This document shows, piece by piece, positions 28,201 through 35,433 of a stretch of 64,000 nt of DNA. Both the position numbers and the translations under genes were made by a program. The first letter of the stretch is position 1. Each line of letters begins with the position of its first letter. The notes beneath the pieces were generated by a model that worked only from the letters and a program-made list of their open reading frames with translations, was not told where the DNA came from and did not search any database. Origin of the DNA: Gammaproteobacteria bacterium (lineage in GTDB: Bacteria > Pseudomonadota > Gammaproteobacteria > Nitrococcales > Nitrococcaceae); assembly GCA_030433275.1 (NCBI GenBank), contig JAUILK010000008.1, positions 21,077 to 85,076 of the forward strand, in the 5' to 3' direction.

Positions 28201-28743
28201 GCCGCCGTTTGCTGCCTTCAGGTGGTGTCGAATAACATCAAGTTTGTCGATGCTTTGCGGTGGACTGAACTTCGCCTGCTGGACATTTCTGAGAAACTCG
28301 TCAACGTTCTTGGTGTGCCTCGCCTGGTTCAGCAGCCATTGTATATTGCGTGCATCGGTCGCGTTGAGCGGGCCTGTGAGCAGCGCAATAATATCCTTAT
28401 CCCTTGTGAATACCTTGGGATTATTGAAATCATTCCATGCAGCCTGCATCACCTCTCCAAACAGAGCGCTGCCCTGGGTGATGTAAATGGAATGCTTGAC
28501 CTGCCCGAGAAGTTTCTGCCGTTCCTTGCTGTTTACGTTTTCTACGACAACAACGAGGTCGTCTGTATTAAAACCGTCGATCTTGCCCTGAAGTTTTATT
28601 TCCTTAATGGGCCAGCAAGGAAGACAGGGGGCGTGCCCGCCGGTAAGCATAAGCGCAACAAATGACGCCTGGACATGCGCTTCAAAATGAACGCCGCCAC
28701 CTCCTGTGGAAAATGGATTGCTTAGATTCATCTTTTCTGCCAT
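25201..28743 (-). CDS. 1180-residue protein with PD-(D/E)XK-like nuclease head and helical repeat body (putative defence protein)
   Basis: No known gene name is recognised. The N-terminus reads NPFSTGGGGVHFEAHVQASF and continues to IDGFNTDDLVVVV and LLGQVKHSIYIT. E21, D61/D62 and Q81-x-K83 form an E-D-QxK arrangement typical of restriction-endonuclease-like (Mrr/Cap4-type) folds. The remaining 1000 or so residues are almost entirely helical with Trp- and Leu-rich units, suggesting HEAT/TPR-like repeats. No P-loop GxxxxGK[ST] is visible, so it differs from STAND/Avs proteins. No membrane helix or signal is seen. It stands alone between RAYT/Ymh debris and nrdB, which suggests acquisition. A defence role is inference from architecture and context. 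Confidence 0.6.
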   Translation of the reverse strand: MAEKMNLSNPFSTGGGGVHFEAHVQASFVALMLTGGHAPCLPCWPIKEIKLQGKIDGFNTDDLVVVVENVNSKERQKLLGQVKHSIYITQGSALFGEVMQAAWNDFNNPKVFTRDKDIIALLTGPLNATDARNIQWLLNQARHTKNVDEFLRNVQQAKFSPPQSIDKLDVIRHHLKAANGGNEVSRDELYDFLNHFHLLSYDLGNEFGVVLSLLHSHISQFQQQFPQRVWSRIVDIVQTWNQDAGTITSEKLPDDLLEAFKQNAVAEMPEEFKEAQEKPKIDWTHHPDATYLALAVLIGSWSEKSQCDLEAITQLLGISYDEWLKKAREILHCPNSALSLKNGIWKVVNRTELWNQLGSRILDQNLDTFRSLVVSVLKEPDPAFELPAEERYAASIHGKVLKCSHVLRKGIAEGLAILGAQPDACGNCSQEKAEATCVLVIRELMIDADWVLWGTLDSLLPILAEAAPDEFLNAVEKAMRLTPFPFDELFSQEGNGITGGNYLTGLLWALEGLAWDEEYLVRVCVALGELASHDPGGQWANRPFNSLVTILLPWLPQTLASVDKRKVAVRTILHEWPDIAWNLIIQLLPGQHQISSGSHRPSWRKTIPDDGKKSVTHQEYWQQASFCAELAVAAAGQDTARLSALIDHFDNLSKLAFDQLLEALASQPISELPEEQRFSMWDHLTKFTNKHRRFSDAKWALPNELITRIEQVAEELAPTNPFILYQHLFTDRDFDLYEENGDWEKQRKKLDTRRQTAIAEIYQQNGAEGVIRFAEAVSSPGQVGDALGVIADDVFERSFLSHFLDSSDNKRMALVGGFIWRRYHAKGWDWCDDIDKSDWTPEQVGQFLACLPFTKEAWDRASAWLQKDESEYWARTGANAYQADGSLAIAIEKLIEHGRPHAAIQCLDRMRHAKQPIDVNQCLRALLAALSSNEPSYAMDGYHIVELIKLLQAEPTVNQDDLFRVEWAYVPLLDRHQGAAPLLLENRLASDPEFFSEVIRLIYRSTKEDQPPKEPTEETRAIATNAWRLLHEWKTPPGLQEDGTFSAERFTEWLQRVKNVCTESGHLEVAFINIGEVLIHTPPDPGGLWIHRAAAAALNDREAEDMRNGFSTGTYNSRGVHWVDPTGKPERELAEQFRSKAEEVENVGFQRFAVTLRKLADGYDREAERIISDHEDQDDD

Positions 28744-28933
28744 CTATAGCCACTACCTGACTGATTAAGCCAAACCGTGATTAGGTATCAGGCACGCATA
28801 TTGAGTGAACCTGCCAGCACGATATTGACGATGACGCGTCATAGGTCGGGGGCGCAAGTCCTTGTTCGCTCTATGGCGACGCCCGCATGGAGGGGCAGGC
28901 GCGGTAATAAATCGTTTCTATCTTCGGCACCGC

Positions 28934-30049
28934 TCACTCCCAACTCAACGCCCCACCTGTCCGATATTCAGTGACCCGTGTCTCAAAAAAGTTTTTCTCC
29001 TTTTTGAGATCCACCAGCTCGCTCATCCACGGCAGGGGGTTCTCGGCGCCCGGGAACGCCTCGGTGAGGCCGATCTGGGCGAGGCGGCGGTTGGTGATGA
29101 AGCGCAGGTATTCCTCGATCATCTCGGCGTTCAGGCCGAGCACGCCGCGCGGCAGGGTGTCACGGGCGTATTCGACCTCGAGCGCCATGCTCTCGAGGAT
29201 GACGCGCCGGGCGGTGGCCTGGAACTCGGCGGTCCAGAGATGCGGGTTCTCCTGCTTGATCTGGTTGATGACGTCGATGCCGAAGTTAAGATGCATGGAC
29301 TCATCACGCAGGATGTACTGGAACTGCTCGGCGGTGCCGGTCATCTTGTTGCGCCGGCCCATCGCCAGCACCTGCGCGAAGCCGGTGTAGAAGAAGATCC
29401 CCTCGAAGCACACGTAGAAGGCGATGAGGTCGCGTAGCAGCCGCTGGTCCGCCGCCGGCGTGCCGGTGTGGAAGTCCGGGTCGCCCAGGCTCTCGGTGAA
29501 CGGCAGCGCCCATTCCGCCTTGCGGGCGACCGAGGGCACCTCCCGGTACATGTTGAACACCTCGCCCTCGTCCATCGCCAGGGATTCGATGACGTACTGG
29601 TAGGCGTGCGTGTGCAGCGCCTCCTCGAAGGCCTGCCGTAACAGGTACTGCCGGCACTCGGGGTTGGTGATGTGGCGGTAGACGGCGAGCACCAGGTTGT
29701 TCGCCACCAGCGAGTCCGCGGTGGAGAAAAACCCCAGGCTGCGCTTGACGATGGTGCGCTCGTCCTCGGTCAGCCCGTCGCGGCTTTTCCAAAGCTCGAT
29801 GTCCCGGCCCATGGGGATCTCCTGGGGCATCCAGTGGTTGGCGCTGCCCTGCAGGTATTTCTCCCAGGCCCAGTGGTACTTGAAGGGCACCAGCTGGTTG
29901 AGGTCGGCGCGGCAGTTGATGATGCGCTTGTCGTCGACGCGCACCCGCGCGGCGCCGCGCTCGGGCGCATCGAGGCCGGTAGGGCTGCTCGCAGCCGGCA
30001 CGGGTGTCGGGTGAGTAGCAGCGACGGTGGGCTCGTTCCAGTTCAGCAT
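28934..30049 (-). CDS. nrdB: Class Ia ribonucleoside-diphosphate reductase beta subunit
   Basis: A 371-residue radical-generating subunit that partners NrdA in making deoxyribonucleotides aerobically. The di-iron ligands are visible: D112 in [11 protein letters not shown]143 and H146 in [10 protein letters not shown], Glu in [11 protein letters not shown], and Glu/His in [11 protein letters not shown]150 sits four residues after H146, in the position of the tyrosyl radical. The C-terminus ([12 protein letters not shown]) is the tail that contacts NrdA. It starts 67 bp after nrdA with a strong aggag RBS, so the two form an operon under the NrdR/cobalamin controls upstream of nrdA. Confidence 0.96.
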   Translation of the reverse strand: MLNWNEPTVAATHPTPVPAASSPTGLDAPERGAARVRVDDKRIINCRADLNQLVPFKYHWAWEKYLQGSANHWMPQEIPMGRDIELWKSRDGLTEDERTIVKRSLGFFSTADSLVANNLVLAVYRHITNPECRQYLLRQAFEEALHTHAYQYVIESLAMDEGEVFNMYREVPSVARKAEWALPFTESLGDPDFHTGTPAADQRLLRDLIAFYVCFEGIFFYTGFAQVLAMGRRNKMTGTAEQFQYILRDESMHLNFGIDVINQIKQENPHLWTAEFQATARRVILESMALEVEYARDTLPRGVLGLNAEMIEEYLRFITNRRLAQIGLTEAFPGAENPLPWMSELVDLKKEKNFFETRVTEYRTGGALSWE

Positions 30050-30116
30050 GATCGGTTGTCTCCTTCCTTGATTTGATGCGTGACGGGGGAGGCAGCGGCG
30101 AGCGTTGCGCCGCCCT

Positions 30117-33100
30117 TTACTGGCAGGCCTCGCAATCGGGGTCTTCGACGTTGCAGCTCTGCGCCGCGGGCTCGGCCGCCACCCGGTTGAGGGCGCCGTC
30201 GGCGACGGTGGACTTCTCCACGTGCGTCGCCCCGAGCGAGCGCAGGTAATAGGTCGTCTTCAGCCCGCGGCGCCAGGCGTTGCGGTAGAGCGCATCGAGC
30301 TTCGGCCCCGAGGCCTCGGCCATGTAGAGGTTGAGCGACTGGGACTGATCGAGCCATTTCTGCCGGCGGCTCGCGGCCTCGACCAGCCAGTTGGGGTCGA
30401 TCTCGAAGGCGGTGGCATAGAGCGCCTTGAGCGCCTCGGGCACCCGCTCGATGACCTGCACGGAGCCGTCGAAGTACTTGAGGTCGTTGACGAGCACCGC
30501 ATCCCAGAGCCCGCGCGCCTTGAGCGCCGCGACCAGATGGGGATTCACCACGGTGAACTCGCCGGAGAGGTTCGATTTCACGAAGAGGTTGCGGTAGGTG
30601 GGCTCGATGCTCGGCGAGACGCCGACGATGTTGGCAATGGTCGCGGTGGGGGCGATCGCGAGGCAGTTCGAGTTGCGCATGCCGGTGCGCCGGATGCGCT
30701 CGCGCAGGGCGTCCCAGTCGAGCGTGGCGGAGGTGTCCATGTCGAGCGCCTCGCCGCGCTGCTCGGCGAGCAGGCGAATGGAGTCGATCGGCAAAATGCC
30801 CCGGCTCCACAGCGAACCGGCGAAGCTCGCGTACGGGCCGCGCTCCTCGGCCAGCTCGGTGGAGGCCGCGATGGCGTGGTAGCTGACCGCCTCCATGGAG
30901 CGGTCGGCGAACGCCACCGCCTCATCGCTCGCGTACGGCAGCCCGAGCCGGTAGAGGGCGTCCTGAAAGCCCATCACCCCGAGACCCACGGGCCGGTGGC
31001 GGAGATTCGCTCGCCGCGCCTGGGGGACGCTGTACCAGTTGATGTCGATGACGTTGTCGAGCATGCGCATCGCGGTGCGCACGGTGCGCTCCAAGCGTAC
31101 GGCATCGAGGCCCTCGGCGCCGACGTGGGCGGCGAGGTTCACCGAGCCGAGGTTGCACACGGCGATCTCATCGCCCGAAGTGTTGAGCGTGATCTCGGTG
31201 CAAAGGTTGGAGGAGTGCACCACACCGGCGTGCTGCTGCGGCGAGCGGGCGTTGCACGCGTCCTTGAAGGTGATCCAGGGATGGCCGGTTTCGAAGAGCA
31301 TGGTGAGCATGCGCCGCCATAGCGAAACGGCCGAGACGCGCTTGTAGTTGCGGATCTCGCCGCGCTCGGCGCTCGCCTCGTATTCGCGGTAGCGCGCCTC
31401 GAACGCCTCGCCGTAGAGATCGTGCAGATCGGGAACCTCATCCGGCGAGAACAGCGTCCAGTCCGCCTCGTCGATCACCCGGCGCATGAACAGATCCGGC
31501 ACCCAGTTGGCGGTGTTCATGTCGTGGGTGCGGCGGCGATCGTCGCCGGTGTTCTTGCGCAGCTCCAGAAACTCCTCGATATCGAGGTGCCAGGTCTCCA
31601 GATAGGCGCAGACCGCCCCCTTGCGTTTGCCGCCGTTGTGTGCCAGCGCAGCGGCGGTCATATAGGACGGATCGCCCTCCACCTTGAGGTCGTAGACGCA
31701 GGACGCCGGTTCAATCTCCCGGCAAGCGCGCACGCGGCTAAAAATGCAGCCCCCATGCTCGATCCAGTTGCGCTTGGTCAACGTCCGACAACCGATGCGC
31801 TCAGCGAGCTCTGCCACCGCCGGGATACGGAGGTCCACGGCCTTGACCGTGCCCATGAACCGTACAGCGCTACCATCGCTGCGGCGGCCCTCGTGGTTTT
31901 GCAAGCGCTCCCGATATTGCCCAGCGGTGGGCACGCCCAAGCGTAGGAGCTGATAGCGCAGCCCCTCAGCCAGCGCTCGCGAGGTGCTGGTGAAGTAGAT
32001 TTCCTTGCCCCGGCTGATCCCACCATCGGTTTCCAGCAGGCCCTGCACCAGGGACAGGGTCTGCGAACGCGGCAGATGGCTGAAGCGCCGATGAATGCGC
32101 TTGTTGCCTTGCGGGTCGCACAGATCGTCATATGTAAACGGCAGAGTGGCAACGCCGGCCCCGGTGATTCGGCCAGTGGTGGCATCACGCAGCACACCGC
32201 ACCCGGCCGCCCAGTGGACCTGGGCGTAGCTCGTGCCTCGGGCAGTCGTCCAAAAATGGATACCACGGGCTTTGAGGTAATCGCGCACGAATCGAAGATG
32301 GCCGTCCTTCTCGGGATTGCCGGACACGCCCCACTGTCGGCCGCCCTTGGAGAGATGACCATCGCCGAGCAGAATACCGTACAGTCGGGCGTCGTCATCA
32401 TTCAGCCCATCGACGGGCACTACTTCCTTGGGGACCACCTGAGCGACGTAATCACCCCGCGTCAATTCGCCGGCCGCGACCCACTGCGGTTTCACCTTAC
32501 CTTTGCTCAACCAACTCTCGGTTCGATGGCCGGCCTGTTCCATCGGTACACCGCGCAACGCCCACAACGGATGTCCGGTAGTCACCCGGATCGGCTCGAT
32601 GGCGTGCTTGATGTTCAACTCCACCATGGGCTCGGTCTGGTGATACGAGAATTTATCTTCGACCTGCCGGTACTCGCCGCGCTGACCCACTACCAGATCA
32701 CGCGTTGTGACCTCCGCAATCGGCTTCGCGCCGTCTGCTGTATGCACCGGCGTGTCGGCGGCGAAACACTGATTGACCGCGACCGCCGTATCGTTGGCCA
32801 CCTTGAGGAAAGGCACCACGCCCTGGGAGCGCCCGTTGGTGCCCTTGATGTGGGCGCCGAGCGCGCGCACGCCGGTCCAGTCGTTGCCGAGCCCGCCGGC
32901 GAACTTGGAGAGCAGCGCGTTGTCGCGGATGGCCGAGTAAATGCCGTCGAGATCGTCGGGCACCGTGGTGAGATAGCAGCTCGATAACTGCGGGCGGCGG
33001 GTGCCGGCGTTGAACAGCGTCGGCGTGGAACTCATGAAATCGAACGAGGCGAGCAGGCGGTAGAACTCCTCGGCGCGGTCCTCGCGGTCGATCTCGTTCA

Positions 33101-34067
33101 GCGCGAGCCCCATGGCGACGCGCATGAAGAACGCCTGGGGCAGCTCGAAGCGCGTGCCGTCGCAGTGCAGGAAGTAGCGATCGTAGAGGGTCTGCAGACC
33201 GAGGTAGCCGAACTGGCGGTCGCGCGCCGGTTCGAGCGCCCGGCCGAGCCGCTCGAGATCGAATTCGAGCAGCCGCGAATCGAGCAGCTCGAGCTCCACG
33301 CCCCGGCGCACGTAGGCGGTGAAATACTCCGGATAGCGCTGCGCCATCTCCTCGAAGCCGGCGGCCGCCGCGGCGCCGGCGAGAAAGCTCAGCGCCTCAC
33401 GGCGCAAGGCGTCCAGCAGCAGACCGGCGGCGACGTAGCTGTAGCCGGGCTCCTGCTCGATCAGCGTGCGCGCGCACATCACCAGCGCGGTGTCGATCTC
33501 TCTCTCCGGCACGCCGTCGTAGAGGTTGCGCCGCGTGGCCTCGATGATCGCCACCGGGTCCACACCGGCGACGCCGTGACAGGACTCGGCGACGAGGTGA
33601 TGCAGGCGGGCCTCGTCAAGCGGTACTTGGCGGCCGTCCGCCCGAGTCACGCGCAGACTCTCGGCCTGCGCCGCCGCCGGCTCGGCCTGATCTTGCCGGG
33701 CACGGGCGCGCTCCTCGCGGTAGAGCACGTAGGCGCGCGCCACGCGGTGTTCGCCGGCGCGCATCAGCGCAAGCTCGACCTGATCTTGAATATCCTCGAT
33801 GTGGACGCGGCCGCCGGCGGGTTGGCGGCGGGCCAGCGCCTCGACCACCTGGCTGGCCAGACGCGCCACCGTCTCACGGATGCGCTGCGAACCCGAGGCG
33901 TTGGCACCCTCGACGGCCAGGTAGGCCTTGGTCATGGCCACGGTGATCTTGTCCGGATCGAAGGACGAGACCTGGCCGTCCCGGCGGATGACGTGAAGGT
34001 CTATGGCCTGGGATTCAGAGTGTTCGAACGATTCAGCTGGCGGGGAAACGACGCTTTGAGCCGGCAT
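30117..34067 (-). CDS. nrdA: Class Ia ribonucleoside-diphosphate reductase alpha subunit, with intein
   Basis: A 1316-residue precursor; without the intein 938 residues. Two ATP-cone segments open the protein ([16 protein letters not shown] at about 29-44 and [16 protein letters not shown] at about 145-160). The N-extein reaches AVAVNQ at 433; a 378-residue intein follows; the C-extein begins [16 protein letters not shown]. Active-site strings include SSNLCTEI and NLGSVNLA, and the mobile tail ends [12 protein letters not shown], the redox cysteines. The start at 34067 has an ideal RBS (ggaggt), while the upstream frame covers the riboswitch. nrdB follows. The intein is followed by Gly, not by a nucleophile. 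Confidence 0.95.
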   Translation of the reverse strand: MPAQSVVSPPAESFEHSESQAIDLHVIRRDGQVSSFDPDKITVAMTKAYLAVEGANASGSQRIRETVARLASQVVEALARRQPAGGRVHIEDIQDQVELALMRAGEHRVARAYVLYREERARARQDQAEPAAAQAESLRVTRADGRQVPLDEARLHHLVAESCHGVAGVDPVAIIEATRRNLYDGVPEREIDTALVMCARTLIEQEPGYSYVAAGLLLDALRREALSFLAGAAAAAGFEEMAQRYPEYFTAYVRRGVELELLDSRLLEFDLERLGRALEPARDRQFGYLGLQTLYDRYFLHCDGTRFELPQAFFMRVAMGLALNEIDREDRAEEFYRLLASFDFMSSTPTLFNAGTRRPQLSSCYLTTVPDDLDGIYSAIRDNALLSKFAGGLGNDWTGVRALGAHIKGTNGRSQGVVPFLKVANDTAVAVNQCFAADTPVHTADGAKPIAEVTTRDLVVGQRGEYRQVEDKFSYHQTEPMVELNIKHAIEPIRVTTGHPLWALRGVPMEQAGHRTESWLSKGKVKPQWVAAGELTRGDYVAQVVPKEVVPVDGLNDDDARLYGILLGDGHLSKGGRQWGVSGNPEKDGHLRFVRDYLKARGIHFWTTARGTSYAQVHWAAGCGVLRDATTGRITGAGVATLPFTYDDLCDPQGNKRIHRRFSHLPRSQTLSLVQGLLETDGGISRGKEIYFTSTSRALAEGLRYQLLRLGVPTAGQYRERLQNHEGRRSDGSAVRFMGTVKAVDLRIPAVAELAERIGCRTLTKRNWIEHGGCIFSRVRACREIEPASCVYDLKVEGDPSYMTAAALAHNGGKRKGAVCAYLETWHLDIEEFLELRKNTGDDRRRTHDMNTANWVPDLFMRRVIDEADWTLFSPDEVPDLHDLYGEAFEARYREYEASAERGEIRNYKRVSAVSLWRRMLTMLFETGHPWITFKDACNARSPQQHAGVVHSSNLCTEITLNTSGDEIAVCNLGSVNLAAHVGAEGLDAVRLERTVRTAMRMLDNVIDINWYSVPQARRANLRHRPVGLGVMGFQDALYRLGLPYASDEAVAFADRSMEAVSYHAIAASTELAEERGPYASFAGSLWSRGILPIDSIRLLAEQRGEALDMDTSATLDWDALRERIRRTGMRNSNCLAIAPTATIANIVGVSPSIEPTYRNLFVKSNLSGEFTVVNPHLVAALKARGLWDAVLVNDLKYFDGSVQVIERVPEALKALYATAFEIDPNWLVEAASRRQKWLDQSQSLNLYMAEASGPKLDALYRNAWRRGLKTTYYLRSLGATHVEKSTVADGALNRVAAEPAAQSCNVEDPDCEACQ
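31635..32768 (-). other. Intein with LAGLIDADG homing endonuclease inside NrdA
   Basis: Codons 434-811 of nrdA. It starts with Cys ([13 protein letters not shown]), has block B TTGHPLW (intein residues 63-69) and two LAGLIDADG motifs ([12 protein letters not shown] at 129-140 and [12 protein letters not shown] at 240-251, both with Asp). Block F is [13 protein letters not shown] and it ends AAALAHN. Removing it restores VNQ-GGKRKG, the uninterrupted sequence of ordinary NrdA proteins. The frame is continuous. The +1 residue is Gly instead of Cys, Ser or Thr, so normal branched-ester splicing is doubtful. It may cleave, or splice by a bacterial-intein-like route. Confidence 0.9.
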
Positions 34068-34072
34068 GGTTA

Positions 34073-34101
34073 CCTCCGGTATCAGATCCTTCGATCGGAG
34101 G
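34073..34101 (-). promoter_or_regulatory. Potential RBS-masking stem ahead of nrdA
   Basis: The nrdA ribosome binding site CGGAGG (34078-34073 on the minus strand) is exactly complementary to CCTCCG at 34101-34096. The helix would have a 17-base loop. Positioned between the cobalamin aptamer and the start codon, it is a plausible expression platform controlling translation. Confidence 0.5.
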
Positions 34102-34149
34102 AACCCGCGCGCGCAGTCACCGGGCAGGGACAGCCCACGAAGCGGAATG

Positions 34150-34312
34150 CACCCATACCGGGAGCCTTTGACGCGAAGGTCTCCTACGGCGGACACCGCC
34201 GCGAGCGACGGCATCCGTGGCCTCGGGTGGTGATCGGGCTTCGCGGTCAAAACCGCGTTACCGTTGCGCGACAGCCCCGGATTTACACCGGCGTTCCCCA
34301 CCCCTGACAACC
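34150..34312 (-). promoter_or_regulatory. Cobalamin riboswitch upstream of nrdAB
   Basis: The minus strand of the nrdA leader has the cobalamin aptamer signature: GTGGGGAACGCCGGTG, then AAATCCGGGGCTG and CGCAACGGTAA (34291-34258), i.e. the B12-box core. A GCCAC segment and a GTAGGAGACCTTCGC element (about 34187-34173) follow, resembling the conserved CAGGAGACCTGCC. Known cobalamin riboswitches repress B12-independent enzymes when cobalamin is plentiful. Here it would shut down nrdAB in favour of a B12-dependent reductase elsewhere in the genome. Confidence 0.85.
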
Positions 34313-34324
34313 TAAATATAGGAT
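34309..34324. promoter_or_regulatory. NrdR-type box, nrdA-proximal
   Basis: The 16-mer AACCTAAATATAGGAT agrees with the NrdR consensus acaCwATATaTwGtgt at 11 of 16 positions and has dyad arms CCTA/TAGG. Its centre lies 32 bp from that of the second box, the three-turn spacing typical of NrdR box pairs. It probably overlaps the -10 region of the nrdA promoter (TATATT on the minus strand). Confidence 0.65.
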
Positions 34325-34340
34325 GTAGAGTAATATTGAG

Positions 34341-34356
34341 GCCCAATATATTGGGT
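34341..34356. promoter_or_regulatory. NrdR-type box, nrdA-distal
   Basis: GCCCAATATATTGGGT contains a perfect 14-bp palindrome (34342-34355) and matches the NrdR consensus at 13 of 16 positions, including the whole CwATATaTwG core. NrdR is the zinc-finger/ATP-cone repressor of ribonucleotide reductase genes. Confidence 0.75.
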
Positions 34357-34382
34357 GACGACGCCTAAAGCAAGCTCGTTGT

Positions 34383-35309
34383 TCAGACACCGAGCGGCTC
34401 GATTCCGCTCAGCCGCTCGGCGGTTACCGCGCGGGCGAGCCTCAGGAAGGCCTCGATGAACGGAGCCGCCCGGCTCTCTTCGCGGACTGCGGCATACAAT
34501 GGGCTCCAGAGCCCGCCGCGGCCCAAGGGGCGGGCGACCAACTGCCCTTGATCCCGGTATTCGTCCAGCGCCCAGTTCGGCAGGGCCGCCACGCCGCGCC
34601 GGCTCACCACGAGCTGAATGATCATCACGGTCAGCTCCGAAGTCCGCACGGCCGCCGGCTCCACGCCGGCCGGCTCGAGAAAGCGGGCGAACACGTCCAA
34701 ACGGCTGCGGCACACCGGATAGGTGATCAGCGTCGTGGCGGCCAGATCCTGCGGCGCCAGCCAGGCTTTGCTCGCCAAGGGTGATCCGGTATGCATCGCC
34801 AATAGCACCTCGTGGCGGAACAACGGCTCGTAATGAATCCCCCGCAGGTCCGGGTCCGGATCGGAGGTCACCACCAAATCGATTTCGCCGCGCACCAAGG
34901 CCGGCAAGGGATGGAAGCTGAACCCGAGCGAGAGGTCCATCTCCACCACCGGCCAGTCCTCCCGATAACGGTCCATGGTGGGCAACAACCACTGGAAGCA
35001 GCTGTGACATTCAATGGCAATGTGCAACCGGCCTTGGCGCCCGAGCGCCATGCCCGCGAGCCGCTGCTCCGCCGCCACCACCTCGGGCAACAGCCGCTCA
35101 GCGAGATCCGCCAGCAGCTCTCCGGCCGGGCTCAAACGCAGCGGCCGGGACTGCCGGAAGAACAGCGTCGTATCGAAGTGCTGCTCCAAGGCTTTTATCT
35201 GGTGCGACAAAGCGCTTTGCGTGACGTGCAGCCGCGTCGCGGCTCCGGCCAGGCTCCCGACAGCGCGGATTGCCTGCAGCGTGCGTAGGTGACGAAATTC
35301 CAGGTACAT
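34383..35309 (-). CDS. metR: LysR-family regulator MetR
   Basis: A 308-residue LysR-type regulator. The N-terminal winged helix reads LEFRHLRTLQAI, then GSLAGAATRLHVTQSALSHQ. The effector domain has IECHSCFQWLLPTMDRYR, characteristic of MetR. MetR activates metE and other methionine genes with homocysteine as co-effector. It is divergent from metE, with a perfect MetR box between them. Its 3' end faces the nrdA control region, 27 bp from the NrdR box. Confidence 0.93.
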   Translation of the reverse strand: MYLEFRHLRTLQAIRAVGSLAGAATRLHVTQSALSHQIKALEQHFDTTLFFRQSRPLRLSPAGELLADLAERLLPEVVAAEQRLAGMALGRQGRLHIAIECHSCFQWLLPTMDRYREDWPVVEMDLSLGFSFHPLPALVRGEIDLVVTSDPDPDLRGIHYEPLFRHEVLLAMHTGSPLASKAWLAPQDLAATTLITYPVCRSRLDVFARFLEPAGVEPAAVRTSELTVMIIQLVVSRRGVAALPNWALDEYRDQGQLVARPLGRGGLWSPLYAAVREESRAAPFIEAFLRLARAVTAERLSGIEPLGV

Positions 35310-35327
35310 GGGTGAATCCGCAGCTAA

Positions 35328-35346
35328 ATATGAAAATAATTCATAT
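35328..35346. promoter_or_regulatory. MetR binding site in the metR-metE intergenic region
   Basis: TGAAAATAATTCA (35331-35343) is a perfect TGAA-N5-TTCA MetR box, extended by ATA/TAT on both sides to a 19-bp palindrome. A nearby TGAATAATTTGAA (35353 onward) contributes further half-sites. It lies about 90 bp before the metE start, consistent with activation. Confidence 0.8.
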
Positions 35347-35433
35347 TATCTTTGAATAATTTGAAATTGTCTCATAGCCAATCAACGCCGACACTGAATG
35401 GCTGACAAATGAGGCACTTTATTGGAGGATACT

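Noticed and set aside
30105..31322. 405-codon plus-strand frame
   Set aside because: Antisense shadow of the high-GC nrdA coding sequence.
33165..34307. 380-codon plus-strand frame
   Set aside because: Antisense to nrdA and to its riboswitch leader; no motifs.
34068..34346. N-terminal extension of nrdA by 93 codons
   Set aside because: It would translate the cobalamin riboswitch; the internal ATG has a perfect RBS.
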